Counted from the first letter of the stretch, positions 45,522-55,341 are shown. The stretch is DNA of 64,000 nucleotides from Maridesulfovibrio bastinii DSM 16055 (GCF_000429985.1 NZ_AUCX01000008.1:124001-188000); one strand, 5' to 3'. Numbers and translations: made by a program. Notes: generated by a model not told the origin, from the letters alone.

Positions 45522-46529
45522 ATGAAGTGTAAAAGCATTTTTATTATTGCATGCTCCGCATTATGCATGCTGATGACAGGTTGCGCCTTAAAACGTCCAC
45601 AACCCAATGCGGAAGTTAAATTTGAGGTTCCTTCAAAGCTATCTATTGTTAAACAAGGCTCCCTGGTCAGAATAATACCGACAAACAACAGCAAACGTGA
45701 AACTCCGGGCTTTGCAGCTGAATTAGCCAGAAAATTGAATCAGGCCGGCTACTTGAAAGTCGGTAACGGAAAGAATCCCAAATATATTTTAAGCCTTGAT
45801 ACTTTCTGGGCAGACCGATGCGATAATAAGAGGGATATAAATTACAACATCAGATACTACGCTAAAACTAAGGTTTATAAAAACGGAAGCAGCCACGAAT
45901 ATATAACTCACGATTACGGAGCTTCTTATACCTCTTCCCTTATCGGAGCCGTTGCAATTTATGAAGTAAACAACATTGAACCGCTGGCTTACTTCAATGT
46001 TGCTGCTGAAGATACAAAATGGATTCGTAATCAGAACAAACACCAGACCAGAATAGCTTGTGACACGAAGAGACAACGCAACAAGCTCATGGCAGAAATA
46101 GTTGTAAATATAAACAGTCTGCTGTCAAAAGAACGAAGAGATGTACCCGTAATACTTCCATCCGGAGGAGACTTTGAAGCCAAACAGCTGTTAAGGGCAA
46201 ACCGGATCAAGCCGGCAGAAGAAAGGTTAAAACCGCTTCTTCCGCCAGCCAAGTTATCCGAACTTTCTACAAGGCTTTACGACCAATGGAATGAAGAAGC
46301 TAAACAGGATGAAAAGCCTGAAAGAAGTATGCCTGAAGATCTTGCCAATTATTATCTGTTTTACATGGCAAAAGAAGCCGGTGGTATAACTGAAGATAGC
46401 GCCAGAATTATTCATAATGCCTACACGTCCATAATTCTTCTTGCCGATGATAAATCACTGATAAATGCAGCAGCAGACTCTATGTCCAGACTGGAGGAAA
46501 CAGCTAACCGTCTGGGAATCAGACTTTAG
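45522..46529 (+). CDS. lipoprotein, second gene of the envelope operon
   Basis: A 335-aa lipoprotein with lipobox MTGC at residue 21; Ala at +2 favours the outer membrane. The mature part is a mixed alpha/beta domain (SLVRIIPTNNSKRETPGFAAELARKLNQAGYLKV, YILSLDTFWADRC) followed by a helical C terminus. The domain pattern again resembles CsgG-like proteins. GGGAGGA precedes the ATG. Function unknown. Confidence 0.7.
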   Translation: MKCKSIFIIACSALCMLMTGCALKRPQPNAEVKFEVPSKLSIVKQGSLVRIIPTNNSKRETPGFAAELARKLNQAGYLKVGNGKNPKYILSLDTFWADRCDNKRDINYNIRYYAKTKVYKNGSSHEYITHDYGASYTSSLIGAVAIYEVNNIEPLAYFNVAAEDTKWIRNQNKHQTRIACDTKRQRNKLMAEIVVNINSLLSKERRDVPVILPSGGDFEAKQLLRANRIKPAEERLKPLLPPAKLSELSTRLYDQWNEEAKQDEKPERSMPEDLANYYLFYMAKEAGGITEDSARIIHNAYTSIILLADDKSLINAAADSMSRLEETANRLGIRL

Positions 46530-46545
46530 GTTCCGGGGGACAACT

Positions 46546-47790
46546 ATGAACATTACCATAAAACATATTTTGTTATGCCTTTTGTCAATCCTTACATTTT
46601 CTGTTTTATACGGCTGTAATGCCGAAAAAAGAATGGTTTACGCTGACTACATAATGCCACCCAAAGTAGTTTCGGATGTCAGTAAAATTCAAACCATGAT
46701 AATACCTGAACCTGAAATCATAATCAGAGGATCAGGTATAAACAGAAGGACATCCCGAATAATATCTACAATATTCGCCAACACCATTAAAAATGATTTC
46801 AGTTCAAAGCTCTATTACAATGGATATATAAAAGCTGCCGACAATATCTATTGCAATTCAAAAGGATTAAGGGAGATAGGCAGAGACCTGTCCGGGTCAA
46901 AACATGGCTATGATATAAAAATCGTCCCGCCGGCAAAACCAGCCAGAATGATCATCAAAGCAAATTTCAGCTATGACAGGACAGAAGGTCGGGACAGAAT
47001 AAACACTACACTTACCACGACCAATTTCACAACTAGATATACTGATAAAGGAGTTCCGTTCTCCAAAGTGTCATCACAAAATTCAAGAGTGGTAACAAAT
47101 CTGGTTCCTTTCATTAATATCAAGGTCAAAGGCTCTTTAAGCTGCACCATATATGACAGCAATAACAAGGTCATATATTCCAGAACATTCAGTGACCTTG
47201 AATTTGAGAATAAATCAGGCGGAGATTCCGAATCAAATGCTGAACCACCCTACCCGGCAGTTGCGCAGGAGCTATTCACCAATACAGTCAATCAGATAAC
47301 AACTGATATTTCACCACATAAAGAAACTCGGGCTCTCGTTGTGAATGAAAAAGGAGATTCCGCTGTAGTAGCCCTCATTAAAGGAACAGCTTTTTATGAT
47401 GCCCTGAACAGGCTTGGTAATATTCTTGATAAGGAAAGCGCACAAATAGAAAAAGAGTCATCTGAAATAAATGCAGAATATGACAAACGCATAAACGAAG
47501 AACCTGATGCCGATAAACAGGCTGCATTGGAACAGGACCGAAAAGCAGAACTGGTTGAAGCTACAAAGGACTTTTCTCCTGATTTTGAAAACATGGGAAT
47601 AATACTGGAAATCCTCGGAGATAGAAATGAAGCCTTGGAATATTACTCAATCGCTTCAGACTATAACCCTGAAAACCAAAGTGCGAAAGATTCACTAACC
47701 CGTGTACAAGAACTGGTTAACGCTTCCAGCAGCATTGAAAATCCAAATAAACTGGACAACTACAAACGTGGCAGATTTCAGGAGAACTAA
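46546..47790 (+). CDS. lipoprotein, third gene of the envelope operon
   Basis: A 414-aa lipoprotein with lipobox LYGC at residue 24. The mature part contains an envelope beta-rich domain (IQTMIIPEPEIIIRGSGINRR, MIIKANFSYDRTEGRDRIN, SLSCTIYDSNNKVIYS). It ends in a coiled/TPR-like helical region (KESAQIEKESSEINAEYDKR, GDRNEALEYYSIASDYNPENQSAK). ATG 46546 has GGGGGA upstream; the longer frame overlaps the previous gene. It ends one base before the next ATG, so translation is coupled. Confidence 0.7.
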   Translation: MNITIKHILLCLLSILTFSVLYGCNAEKRMVYADYIMPPKVVSDVSKIQTMIIPEPEIIIRGSGINRRTSRIISTIFANTIKNDFSSKLYYNGYIKAADNIYCNSKGLREIGRDLSGSKHGYDIKIVPPAKPARMIIKANFSYDRTEGRDRINTTLTTTNFTTRYTDKGVPFSKVSSQNSRVVTNLVPFINIKVKGSLSCTIYDSNNKVIYSRTFSDLEFENKSGGDSESNAEPPYPAVAQELFTNTVNQITTDISPHKETRALVVNEKGDSAVVALIKGTAFYDALNRLGNILDKESAQIEKESSEINAEYDKRINEEPDADKQAALEQDRKAELVEATKDFSPDFENMGIILEILGDRNEALEYYSIASDYNPENQSAKDSLTRVQELVNASSSIENPNKLDNYKRGRFQEN

Positions 47791-49215
47791 ATGCGAAACA
47801 GACAATTATTTATATCAGCATTAATTGCATTATTATGTCTCACAGGCGGATGCGTTCAAAAAGTAAAAGTAAACCTTTTAAAACCCGGTGAGATAAAACT
47901 GACAGGGCTTAGTAAAATAGCAATCCTGCCATTCAACTCGATTGAATCGGACATACCCGCCGGAAAATACTCCGCTGGCAGCAGAGTCTGTAATCTGGCC
48001 CGCAAATGCGTAGCAGATGCACTCTATAAAAAACCTTATTTCCAACTCGTTGATCTGAATCTGGAAAAAAAGATATCCAGAATTAATCAAAATGCCAGAT
48101 TAAATCACCGACTTGACGGGATTCTTTACGGTCAGGTCTGGTGGCAGGTTTCCAATGAATATAAAAACTATATTCCCAAAAAAATGACCCTGACCAATCG
48201 TCAAACCGTAAAATACGTATGCGGGACTGATGATGACGGAAACCCGATTTATTGCCGTAAAACTCTGATTAAAAAAAGATGGGATGAACTTTATAAATCC
48301 CACTACCGTGCGGTCACAGCAAGTCTGATGATGAGCCTTTCCGTGTATAGAATTGATAGAAACGGAAAAGTTGAAAAAGTTGCTCACGTTTTTGAAATAG
48401 GTAAAAAACCTGCTGTTATCCAGAATGGTGAATATAAAACAAGTTTAAAGATAATAGGATTTAAAGAACAGGATAATAGGGATAAAACTCTTAAGACAGA
48501 AGAAGGATTCGGATTTAATGCTTTAGCTTCTCTCTTCAATATGACATCCAAAACAGAAAAAAAATCTGTTCTTGAAAAAGATGTAACAAATAATAACAAC
48601 AGCATTCCGGCATCACTCAATATGGAAAACAGTATCGCGCAGGCAATATCCAAAAGGCTCACAAGTGTTATACAACCGCATATGGAAGAATTCGATGTTG
48701 TTATGCACGGCAAAGACAAAAAAACCCAGACCCTTTTTCTCACAGGAGCATATCAGGGGCTTACAAAATACCTTGCCCTGGTCATCACAGATGGAAATGA
48801 AGATCTTGCAGATGAACTTCTGGAAGACCTGACTTTTGAAGAGACTAAAAAACAGGCTGTGCTGCATAAAATGAAAGCCGATTATGAATTAAGTCAGGCG
48901 GACGTTCCCGCAGCTCAAAGAGAACCGTTCAATGCTCCCTCAGATCAGGAATTAACTGAAGAGGCAAAATCTGAACTTGGTGGGATGACCAATGAAATTT
49001 ATAATCTTGCCCTTGCCTTTGAAGGCACAGGAGACTTTGAAAGGGCTCTTGAAATATACCGCTATGGATTTAACGAATTTGAAAGTTCAGATCAGGATAT
49101 GGCTGATGGTATAGGCCGCTGCTCTCTTGCTCTTGACATGTCAAACAGGGCTGATGAAGGACTCTGTGATCTGGAAAATGAAAAAGTTAAAACCAATCTT
49201 GGCCACGGGAATTAA
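47791..49215 (+). CDS. CsgG-like lipoprotein with TPR tail, fourth gene of the envelope operon
   Basis: A 474-aa lipoprotein with lipobox TGGC at residue 21. LSKIAILPFNSIESDIPAGKYSAG near 39-62, then VADALYKKPYFQLVDL and LDGILYGQVWW, is the characteristic strand-helix pattern of CsgG/LpoB-type outer-membrane proteins, in which a family called after the curli secretion pore forms oligomers. The last 110 residues are TPR-like (NLALAFEGTGDFERALEIYRYGF). Starts immediately at the preceding stop. Whether it forms a pore is an inference. Confidence 0.7.
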   Translation: MRNRQLFISALIALLCLTGGCVQKVKVNLLKPGEIKLTGLSKIAILPFNSIESDIPAGKYSAGSRVCNLARKCVADALYKKPYFQLVDLNLEKKISRINQNARLNHRLDGILYGQVWWQVSNEYKNYIPKKMTLTNRQTVKYVCGTDDDGNPIYCRKTLIKKRWDELYKSHYRAVTASLMMSLSVYRIDRNGKVEKVAHVFEIGKKPAVIQNGEYKTSLKIIGFKEQDNRDKTLKTEEGFGFNALASLFNMTSKTEKKSVLEKDVTNNNNSIPASLNMENSIAQAISKRLTSVIQPHMEEFDVVMHGKDKKTQTLFLTGAYQGLTKYLALVITDGNEDLADELLEDLTFEETKKQAVLHKMKADYELSQADVPAAQREPFNAPSDQELTEEAKSELGGMTNEIYNLALAFEGTGDFERALEIYRYGFNEFESSDQDMADGIGRCSLALDMSNRADEGLCDLENEKVKTNLGHGN

Positions 49216-49216
49216 C

Positions 49217-50482
49217 ATGCCGGATACCTTTATTTTAAAAAAATCAATCCTACTGACAATATTGATCTTATTTTCAACGGTATCTTTATGTAATGCCTAT
49301 GAAAATATCGGTGTTTCAGTATCATTAAAAGGTCACAAAAGTTTTAAAATAAAAAAACAGACCAAACTTATGGCCGAGAAACAGGCTATCAGCAACTATC
49401 TGAAAAGAGTGAGTCCGGGATCAATAGGCGGAAGATGTGAAAAATCACTCATTGATGATAGAGCGGCCCTGATATTAAGAACTTCTTCTCAGGGAATATC
49501 TCAGGTCGGTGACCATGTTGAAGCTTCATACCTTGTCCGCGTGGATGACACTAAGATAAACAGACGACTGGAGGAGCTTGGCTGCGGAGCACAAAGCGGA
49601 GCAGTTGATGTTGTAATGCTGATCATGGAAGAACCGCCAAGTCAGGCTGATATTTCCATGATTTTAAACGGAGCTGATGCCAGCGGAACAAGGAAATTAA
49701 GAGGTCTTGGACCATTTGTCGTATTTTACAGTTCCTATCAGAGAGCTATAAGAGACAGCATAATTGCCGGGGCCAATAAAGAAGGACTTAAGCTGACCAG
49801 ACTTGATACCCTTCCTGAATTTGAGCGGATGAAAATGTCTGATGACGACCCTATGGTCGGGGTCTATTTTGATACTGATTCAGAAGAATTTGCTATTAAT
49901 CATCGACTCTTGAAAAGCGTTGAAAACAAATTCTCCCAGAAAGAAACAATTATCCTGTATTATCGCATCAGCTCACTCTACTTTGATCAGGTGACAAGAA
50001 AACTGAAAGCAACCATAGCGATTTCATTGCATGACATAAACGCAGGCGAAACAAAATCAGTAGGAAGTCAGGATTTTATGGTTATTGTCGCTCCGGGGCA
50101 ACCTGGTATGGCAATCCGTGACGGACTTTCTGAAGTAGCCTCAAATGCTGCAACTCTGCTTATGAATGAAGCACGCATTGAAGCCCTGAGAATGGCTTCC
50201 AAAGCACAGAATAAAGCTATGAAGTCAGGCTCTGGTACGTCTGTGGTAAAATTACAGCTTAAATCCAAAAGGAATATGTACAGAGTTAAAACAACTCTTT
50301 CTTCAAAAACTGTGACTTCCGCAAAAATTGAAAACAACTATCTGGTAATAACTCTAGCAAAAGGAATATCCGTTGACGATTTTGTTTTTGGAGAACTGCT
50401 TGGTACACTTGATAAAATGGGAATAAAAATAGTGGATGAAAACATAAAACTGAGTATCGGAAACAACCTGATAACAGAGTAA
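49217..50482 (+). CDS. FlgT-like exported protein, fifth gene of the envelope operon
   Basis: A 421-aa protein with a signal peptide ending near residue 27 (LCNA). The first mature domain (GVSVSLKGHKSFKIKKQTKLMAEKQAISNYLKRV) resembles the N-terminal domain of FlgT and LPP20-type lipoproteins. The centre (VVMLIMEEPP, FVVFYSSYQRAIRDSIIAGANKEGL, VGVYFDTDSEEF) is a second alpha/beta domain, and the tail is beta-rich. ATG 49217 lies 1 base after the previous stop; a longer frame starting inside that gene has no ribosome site. No flagellar genes accompany it. Confidence 0.68.
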   Translation: MPDTFILKKSILLTILILFSTVSLCNAYENIGVSVSLKGHKSFKIKKQTKLMAEKQAISNYLKRVSPGSIGGRCEKSLIDDRAALILRTSSQGISQVGDHVEASYLVRVDDTKINRRLEELGCGAQSGAVDVVMLIMEEPPSQADISMILNGADASGTRKLRGLGPFVVFYSSYQRAIRDSIIAGANKEGLKLTRLDTLPEFERMKMSDDDPMVGVYFDTDSEEFAINHRLLKSVENKFSQKETIILYYRISSLYFDQVTRKLKATIAISLHDINAGETKSVGSQDFMVIVAPGQPGMAIRDGLSEVASNAATLLMNEARIEALRMASKAQNKAMKSGSGTSVVKLQLKSKRNMYRVKTTLSSKTVTSAKIENNYLVITLAKGISVDDFVFGELLGTLDKMGIKIVDENIKLSIGNNLITE

Positions 50483-50503
50483 TATAAACCCAAAAGTAAA
50501 TGA

Positions 50504-50542
50504 ATGATGAAGGCTCCAACTTTTTTTGGAGCCTTCATCATT
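50504..50542. terminator. strong bidirectional terminator
   Basis: Perfect 17-base arms (core GATGAAGGCTCC with GGAGCCTTCATC) around a T-rich loop between the convergent envelope operon and efflux gene. Confidence 0.9.
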
Positions 50543-50582
50543 TTGTATATAACGATTCAAAATTGATTGATTCTAAAATCGA

Positions 50583-51740
50583 CTATTGCTGAACTTCACT
50601 ATGCCCTTCTCTCATAATAAGCAGAGATGAAATAGGAATTATCCCACCAAGGACTCCCATAAGCCCGATCACCATAATTTTGCTTGCCCAGTCGAATGAA
50701 ACAAACTGCATTGCAAGTGAACCACAGATATAAAAAGTGAAGGTAAGTAAAGCAGATGCTGTACCGATATCACGATCAACAGTCTCAAGAATCATATGGT
50801 TGCTGACCGGCCTGCTTACCCCTATGGAGAAGGTACCAATAAACATCGTTATCCCGAAACTGACGGGGTCCGCGGCAAAAAGGCAAGTTCCAAGGCCGGA
50901 AATAAGAATACCAAGCAGCGAAGCTTTGAGAATCGCTGACGAAGAATAGCTGATACACAGCCGTGAGCAGGTAAAAGATCCAGCCATAAAACCAAATGCA
51001 TTAAGCCCGAAAAACATTGCAAACTGCTGCTGTGTCAGGCCGAACGTTCTGGTGTAAATATCAGCTGAAGCAGCCACAAATCCAAAAAATCCTATTCCCA
51101 TAAAAGAAAAAGCAAAGCAGTACGTGCTGAACTTTACATTCTTAATTACAACCAGATATCTGGACAATACAGATAGAAACCCGCCCTTTGTTTTCTCCAC
51201 AACCGGCTCTTTGAATACAAAAGTGCCATAAAAAGCGACAAGGGCAAGTACTCCCTGAACAAAGAAAATCCAGCGCCATGATGCAAACTTTAAAATAGCA
51301 CTGCCGAGCATGGGAGCAAGCATTGGACACAAAGGAATAATAACTCCTATGTATGCCAGAAGCTGCTGCCTTTTTACACCGGAATATAAATCCTTTGCCA
51401 GAGCCATCGAAAGAGCTGAAGCCGCTCCGGCTCCGGCAGCCTGAATGACTCTTGAAGCTATCAGCATGGTTATTGAGACAGATGAAGCACATAGAATACA
51501 GCCGGCAATAAAAGTACCCACCCCGCAAATAAGAATAGGTTTCCTGCCGAATTTATCAGATAACGGTCCGTAAACAAGCATACATAAGCTCAGGAACAAA
51601 ATAAAAACTACCAGCGAAAGGTTGGCTACAGCAAGATTGACTCCGAATTCCTGCTGTATAGTAGGTATAGCTGGCAGATACATATCCGTAGACAATGCTG
51701 GAAAGGCCGCGAGCAAGGTGATGAATACAAAATTAGACAT
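50583..51740 (-). CDS. bcr: Bcr/CflA family multidrug efflux MFS transporter
   Basis: A 385-aa 12-helix major facilitator exporter. Family markers are LAAFPALSTDMYLPAIPTIQQEF at residues 10-32 and the loop motif YGPLSDKFGRKPILICG near 57, plus motif C-like VIQAAGAGAASALSMALAKDLY near 87. Proton-driven export of drugs or small metabolites is expected. No strong ribosome site is visible. It is monocistronic and divergent from the CII-like gene. Confidence 0.88.
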   Translation of the reverse strand: MSNFVFITLLAAFPALSTDMYLPAIPTIQQEFGVNLAVANLSLVVFILFLSLCMLVYGPLSDKFGRKPILICGVGTFIAGCILCASSVSITMLIASRVIQAAGAGAASALSMALAKDLYSGVKRQQLLAYIGVIIPLCPMLAPMLGSAILKFASWRWIFFVQGVLALVAFYGTFVFKEPVVEKTKGGFLSVLSRYLVVIKNVKFSTYCFAFSFMGIGFFGFVAASADIYTRTFGLTQQQFAMFFGLNAFGFMAGSFTCSRLCISYSSSAILKASLLGILISGLGTCLFAADPVSFGITMFIGTFSIGVSRPVSNHMILETVDRDIGTASALLTFTFYICGSLAMQFVSFDWASKIMVIGLMGVLGGIIPISSLLIMREGHSEVQQ

Positions 51741-52071
51741 AATTTTCGCAAATCTGGGTATTGTAAAAGATTAAAAAAACAGAATTGAAAAGGGAAAAGC
51801 AAGCGTCAGCTAACTAGTGGTTAAAAAGTGGGCAGTCAATCTTAATTCTTAAAATTTGTAAACACAATTTTTTAAGTACCCTCCCCTCATAAATTCTGGA
51901 CCCTACCCTACCATCAAGAGTAAAACCCTACCCTCAAATACAGTATAATGAGCATCAAATACCAAACCAGCTGTGTTTACTTTATTTTTTCTGCGTAGAT
52001 AATAGAACCATAAAAGCTGAGGCAAAGCTCGTAATGTTTTAATTCAAAAGACAAACAACAAGGGGTAGGAA
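51741..52071. other. intergenic region with CCTACCC repeats
   Basis: A 331-base divergent region. CCTACCC occurs at 51902-51908 and 51927-51933, with a related ACCCTCCCC just before. GGGTAGG, its exact complement, occurs in the ribosome site of the next gene (52063-52069). No gene was found. Confidence 0.55.
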
Positions 52072-52332
52072 ATGTCTCTCCAGTCTATTACTAAAATCAC
52101 GCAGGACATTGTTCTTGAGGGTAATCATCCGGCCAAAGTTGTAGCTGAAAGAATCGGGAAACCATATTCAACTCTTCTTCGTGAAATAAATCCTTTCGAC
52201 CAAAATGCAAAACTGGGAGCAGACACACTCCTTGCGATTATAAAAGCAACAGAGGAAGTTTCACCACTTGAGTATATGGCAAAAGCCATAGGTTATACTT
52301 TGATACCCAAGAGAAGTGCCAGAAACGCATAA
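52072..52332 (+). CDS. phage CII-like regulatory protein
   Basis: An 86-aa small DNA-binding protein. ILEGNHPAKVVAERIGKPYSTLLREINPF near residues 13-42 is a helix-turn-helix typical of the phage regulatory protein CII family (PF06892), and VSPLEYMAKAIGYTLIPKR follows. Such genes often remain in the chromosome without a prophage; no other phage genes are in the window. GGGGTAGG forms an unusual purine-rich ribosome site 3 bases before the ATG, and it can pair with upstream CCTACCC repeats. Confidence 0.72.
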   Translation: MSLQSITKITQDIVLEGNHPAKVVAERIGKPYSTLLREINPFDQNAKLGADTLLAIIKATEEVSPLEYMAKAIGYTLIPKRSARNA

Positions 52333-52524
52333 AATGAATCCGGCCATTAAGATGAACAAATAAAATTCCATTTAACTGGAGCTGTCTGGTGAATTTATAT
52401 TTAAAGACAGGCGGGGCAGGATGAAAATTTCCGGTTCCGCCTCATAATAAATTTCAGCGGCTAGACTTAATACACTAAAAATATTTTAGCTGGACTTTAA
52501 GTTTTGGTGGTACGATAATAGCTC

Positions 52525-53001
52525 ATGAGCGAAAATCAACAATCACCAATGGTTAAAGCGGCAACAGTCATTTCTACACTTGGTCCGGTAGGATTCCTTC
52601 CGAAAGCACCCGGCACATGGGGATCAGCAGTAGCTGTAATAGTATCCCCTTTCCTTTTTTATCCATTCACTTTGCCTGTAAGAATAGCAATCCTTGTCCT
52701 ACTCTTCATCTTCGGAGCACTGGCGTCCACCCAGGCTGAAAAATCCCTTGGAACCAAAGACCCCGGATGTGTAATAATTGATGAAGTTCTTGGACAATGG
52801 GTCACATTCACACCATTTGTTATAATGACCGGGTGGCAATTCATAACTGGATTTATTCTTTTCAGAATTTTCGACATCCTCAAACCATGGCCTGTCCGAC
52901 AGTCCGAAAACTGGCTAAAATCCGGCTGGGGAATAATGATAGACGATGCAATTGCCGGAATATACGCTGCAATATGCCTCTGGCTTATAAGAATGATCTG
53001 A
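52525..53001 (+). CDS. pgpA: phosphatidylglycerophosphatase A
   Basis: A 158-aa inner-membrane phosphatase that converts phosphatidylglycerophosphate to phosphatidylglycerol. The PgpA signature GFLPKAPGTWGSAVAV is at residues 23-38, and the acidic active-site motif DPGCVIIDEVLGQW is near 78. Four hydrophobic segments are visible. The Shine-Dalgarno is weak. It converges on pal, separated by a terminator. Confidence 0.92.
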   Translation: MSENQQSPMVKAATVISTLGPVGFLPKAPGTWGSAVAVIVSPFLFYPFTLPVRIAILVLLFIFGALASTQAEKSLGTKDPGCVIIDEVLGQWVTFTPFVIMTGWQFITGFILFRIFDILKPWPVRQSENWLKSGWGIMIDDAIAGIYAAICLWLIRMI

Positions 53002-53067
53002 TACTTTTAATTCTTAAAAGATGAGCCTGATTTGTTTTGAGCTCAAAGACTGTCACAGAAACAGAAA

Positions 53068-53096
53068 AAGCCCGCAATCTCTATGATTACGGGCTT
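53068..53096. terminator. intrinsic terminator between pgpA and pal
   Basis: AAGCCCGCAATC pairs with GATTACGGGCTT around a five-base loop (one mismatch). T-rich flanks lie on both sides, serving convergent genes. Confidence 0.8.
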
Positions 53097-53117
53097 ATTT
53101 ATTCAAAGGGCAGACTG

Positions 53118-53717
53118 CTAATTATAGTTCAGATTAAACTGAACACGACGGTTCTGAGCCCATGCAGTTTCGTTATGAGCCGGATCAAGAGGCTTTTCTT
53201 CACCGAAGCTTACAACACTGAGTCTCTGTGGTTCAACTCCAAGAAGAATAAGAAATTCATATACAGCTCTGGCGCGACGTTCACCGAGGGCAAGGTTATA
53301 CTCTTCTGTTCCACGCTCATCACAATAACCCTCAATAACCATGGATACGTTATCAAACTTCTTAAGAATCTCAGCTTTCTGCTGCAACAGATCACGGTAT
53401 TCAGGTTTGATTTCAAATGAATCAAAATCAAAATGAATCAGATTTCCAAGATCAGTCATTGCAGCTTTAAATTCCTGCTGCTGTTTCTGTTCTTCAGCTT
53501 TTCTTTCAGCTTCAAGCGCTTCTTCTTTCAACTGCTGTTCCTGACGAAGCCTTGCTTCTTCTTCAAGACGGACTTTTTCCTTACTCTGCTGCTCCTGCAT
53601 CTGTTCTGCAACAGCGGCAGAAGGAGCTGAAGACTCAACACGCTTCTTTGCACATCCGGCAGCAAAGCCGAGTACTAAAGTAAACGCCAAACACAACATC
53701 AATGCTCTTACTTTCAT
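53118..53717 (-). CDS. pal: peptidoglycan-associated lipoprotein Pal
   Basis: A 199-aa outer-membrane lipoprotein. Lipobox AAGC at residue 22, then a long Glu/Gln-rich coiled coil (about 40-85), then an OmpA-like peptidoglycan-binding domain: IHFDFDSFEIKPEYRDLL, VIEGYCDERGTEEYNLALGERRARAVYEFL and WAQNRRVQFNL. It binds TolB and the cell wall to keep the outer membrane attached. The coiled coil is longer than in E. coli Pal. GGAGGA precedes the ATG. Last gene of the Tol-Pal set. Confidence 0.95.
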   Translation of the reverse strand: MKVRALMLCLAFTLVLGFAAGCAKKRVESSAPSAAVAEQMQEQQSKEKVRLEEEARLRQEQQLKEEALEAERKAEEQKQQQEFKAAMTDLGNLIHFDFDSFEIKPEYRDLLQQKAEILKKFDNVSMVIEGYCDERGTEEYNLALGERRARAVYEFLILLGVEPQRLSVVSFGEEKPLDPAHNETAWAQNRRVQFNLNYN

Positions 53718-53952
53718 TTTTCCTCCTGAACAGGCTACAGTCGTAACAGAATTTCGCCCTACTGTAAGTTCTGAATTAATTTATCCATTTGACATTAAAT
53801 TGTTTTACAAAAAAATCAAGCAATCAGAAAAACATCTCTGTTAAACTTTCTAAATGAAGAAAAACAGCAAAAAACTCTCATCACATAATCGATTTTCAGC
53901 ATACATATAACAATGAGACGGATAAGGAAAGGGTGTTGAAAAAATAAGTCTA

Positions 53953-55329
53953 CTATTTAGACCCCAAAGGACCTTTCCATGCAGGAGAAGTTGCTTCGCC
54001 CTTTCCTGTCGGGACCAGCATTGCGGGATCTCCATGTCTGGTAGTCATATAAATTTTATATCCACCTGTCCGGCTGGAAGTAAAAGCTATAAAGTATCCA
54101 TCAGGACCAAAAGCCGGGTCTTCATCATTACCCGGACCGAATGTAAGCTGCTTCTCAGCGCCACTTAACATGTCATGCACAAAAATGCGATGTCCTTCCG
54201 AGGTCTGTCTGGAAAAAGCCACAAACCGGCCATCGGGACTTATTGTCGGATTAGTATTATATTTACCGTCATAAGTAACACGCGTTATTTTGCCAGTATC
54301 CATGTTAAGCATAAAAATATGAGGATTTCCATACTTACCTGAAACAAAAACCATCTTCTTTCCAGTTTTGTCAAAATCCGGTGAAACTTCAATTGCCCAA
54401 CTCTTTGCGAGCGGTTTGTCCGGTTTCAAGTTTGAATCAAGCAGATAAATATCGGAATCACCATTAAGAGTAAGTGTAACAGCAAGTCTGCCATCAGGAA
54501 GATATGTTGGAGAAATAACAGTGTTTCCGGGAAGATTCTTCTGATCTATACGCCCGGTGGAACTATCCCACATGCAGAGCAGATGCTGCCGTGCCCCAAG
54601 ACGGGTAAAAGCCATTTTTTTACCGTCAATGGACCAGCATGGGCTTAAATTCACTCCGCCAAGGTGACTCACCTGCTGAAGTCCTCTACCCTGAGGGCTG
54701 ACAGTAAATATTTCTTTGTTGTCACCGCTTTTACGCACAAACGCTATCGTAGATTCAAAAAATCCTGCATGACCGGTCAACTGCTTCATGACATGAGAGC
54801 AGAATTTATCGGCTATACCTCCAAGCAATTCCTGTTTTACCTGCGAATAACGCTTTCCAACGACGGTTCTTCCATTAAAAGTACCTATAAATCTAAGGCT
54901 GACTTTCTTTTCACCGTCAGGCATTACTGTCCATCCGGTAGTTAAAGCGAAATCAACCTTGGAAAGTCTGAGAGGCTTTAAATCAACCTGACCGGGTTTG
55001 ACTCCTCTAGAAGGATCACCACCAAGTATCTGCCCGAGTGGTACGACATTCAGAAAAGGCAGAAAGGAAATATCGTGTCTCAATTCTTTATCGAAAGCCT
55101 TAGCTTCTATCGGAAGCGGCAGTTCGGAATTGCCGCGACCTTTATATCTTCCCTCGTCAAGAGTTCTCGGAGGCAGGATTACAATATTAACCTGACGCTG
55201 CCCCGGTCCGAAGATATCGACTGTCAGGGTATCCTGACCAAAGGCGGTGGAAACACCGGATGTGCCGCAGATAATCAGGCAAAAAAAGCAGCACGTCATT
55301 AATGTTGAGATTTTGTCTACTATTCGCAT
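53953..55329 (-). CDS. tolB: Tol-Pal system beta-propeller protein TolB
   Basis: A 458-aa periplasmic protein with a signal peptide ending STAFG near residue 31. An N-terminal alpha/beta domain (residues 35-190) precedes a six-bladed propeller built from repeats such as WSIDGKKMAFTR, ISPDGRFVAFSRQ and FGPDGYFIAFTSSR. TolB shuttles between Pal and TolA. It lies 12 bases after the tolA-like gene and 235 bases before pal. Confidence 0.95.
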   Translation of the reverse strand: MRIVDKISTLMTCCFFCLIICGTSGVSTAFGQDTLTVDIFGPGQRQVNIVILPPRTLDEGRYKGRGNSELPLPIEAKAFDKELRHDISFLPFLNVVPLGQILGGDPSRGVKPGQVDLKPLRLSKVDFALTTGWTVMPDGEKKVSLRFIGTFNGRTVVGKRYSQVKQELLGGIADKFCSHVMKQLTGHAGFFESTIAFVRKSGDNKEIFTVSPQGRGLQQVSHLGGVNLSPCWSIDGKKMAFTRLGARQHLLCMWDSSTGRIDQKNLPGNTVISPTYLPDGRLAVTLTLNGDSDIYLLDSNLKPDKPLAKSWAIEVSPDFDKTGKKMVFVSGKYGNPHIFMLNMDTGKITRVTYDGKYNTNPTISPDGRFVAFSRQTSEGHRIFVHDMLSGAEKQLTFGPGNDEDPAFGPDGYFIAFTSSRTGGYKIYMTTRHGDPAMLVPTGKGEATSPAWKGPLGSK

Positions 55330-55341
55330 TTAGATATATCC

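Noticed and set aside
52072-52332. Start of a prophage.
   Set aside because: Only a single CII-like regulator is present, with no integrase, capsid or lysis genes on either side.
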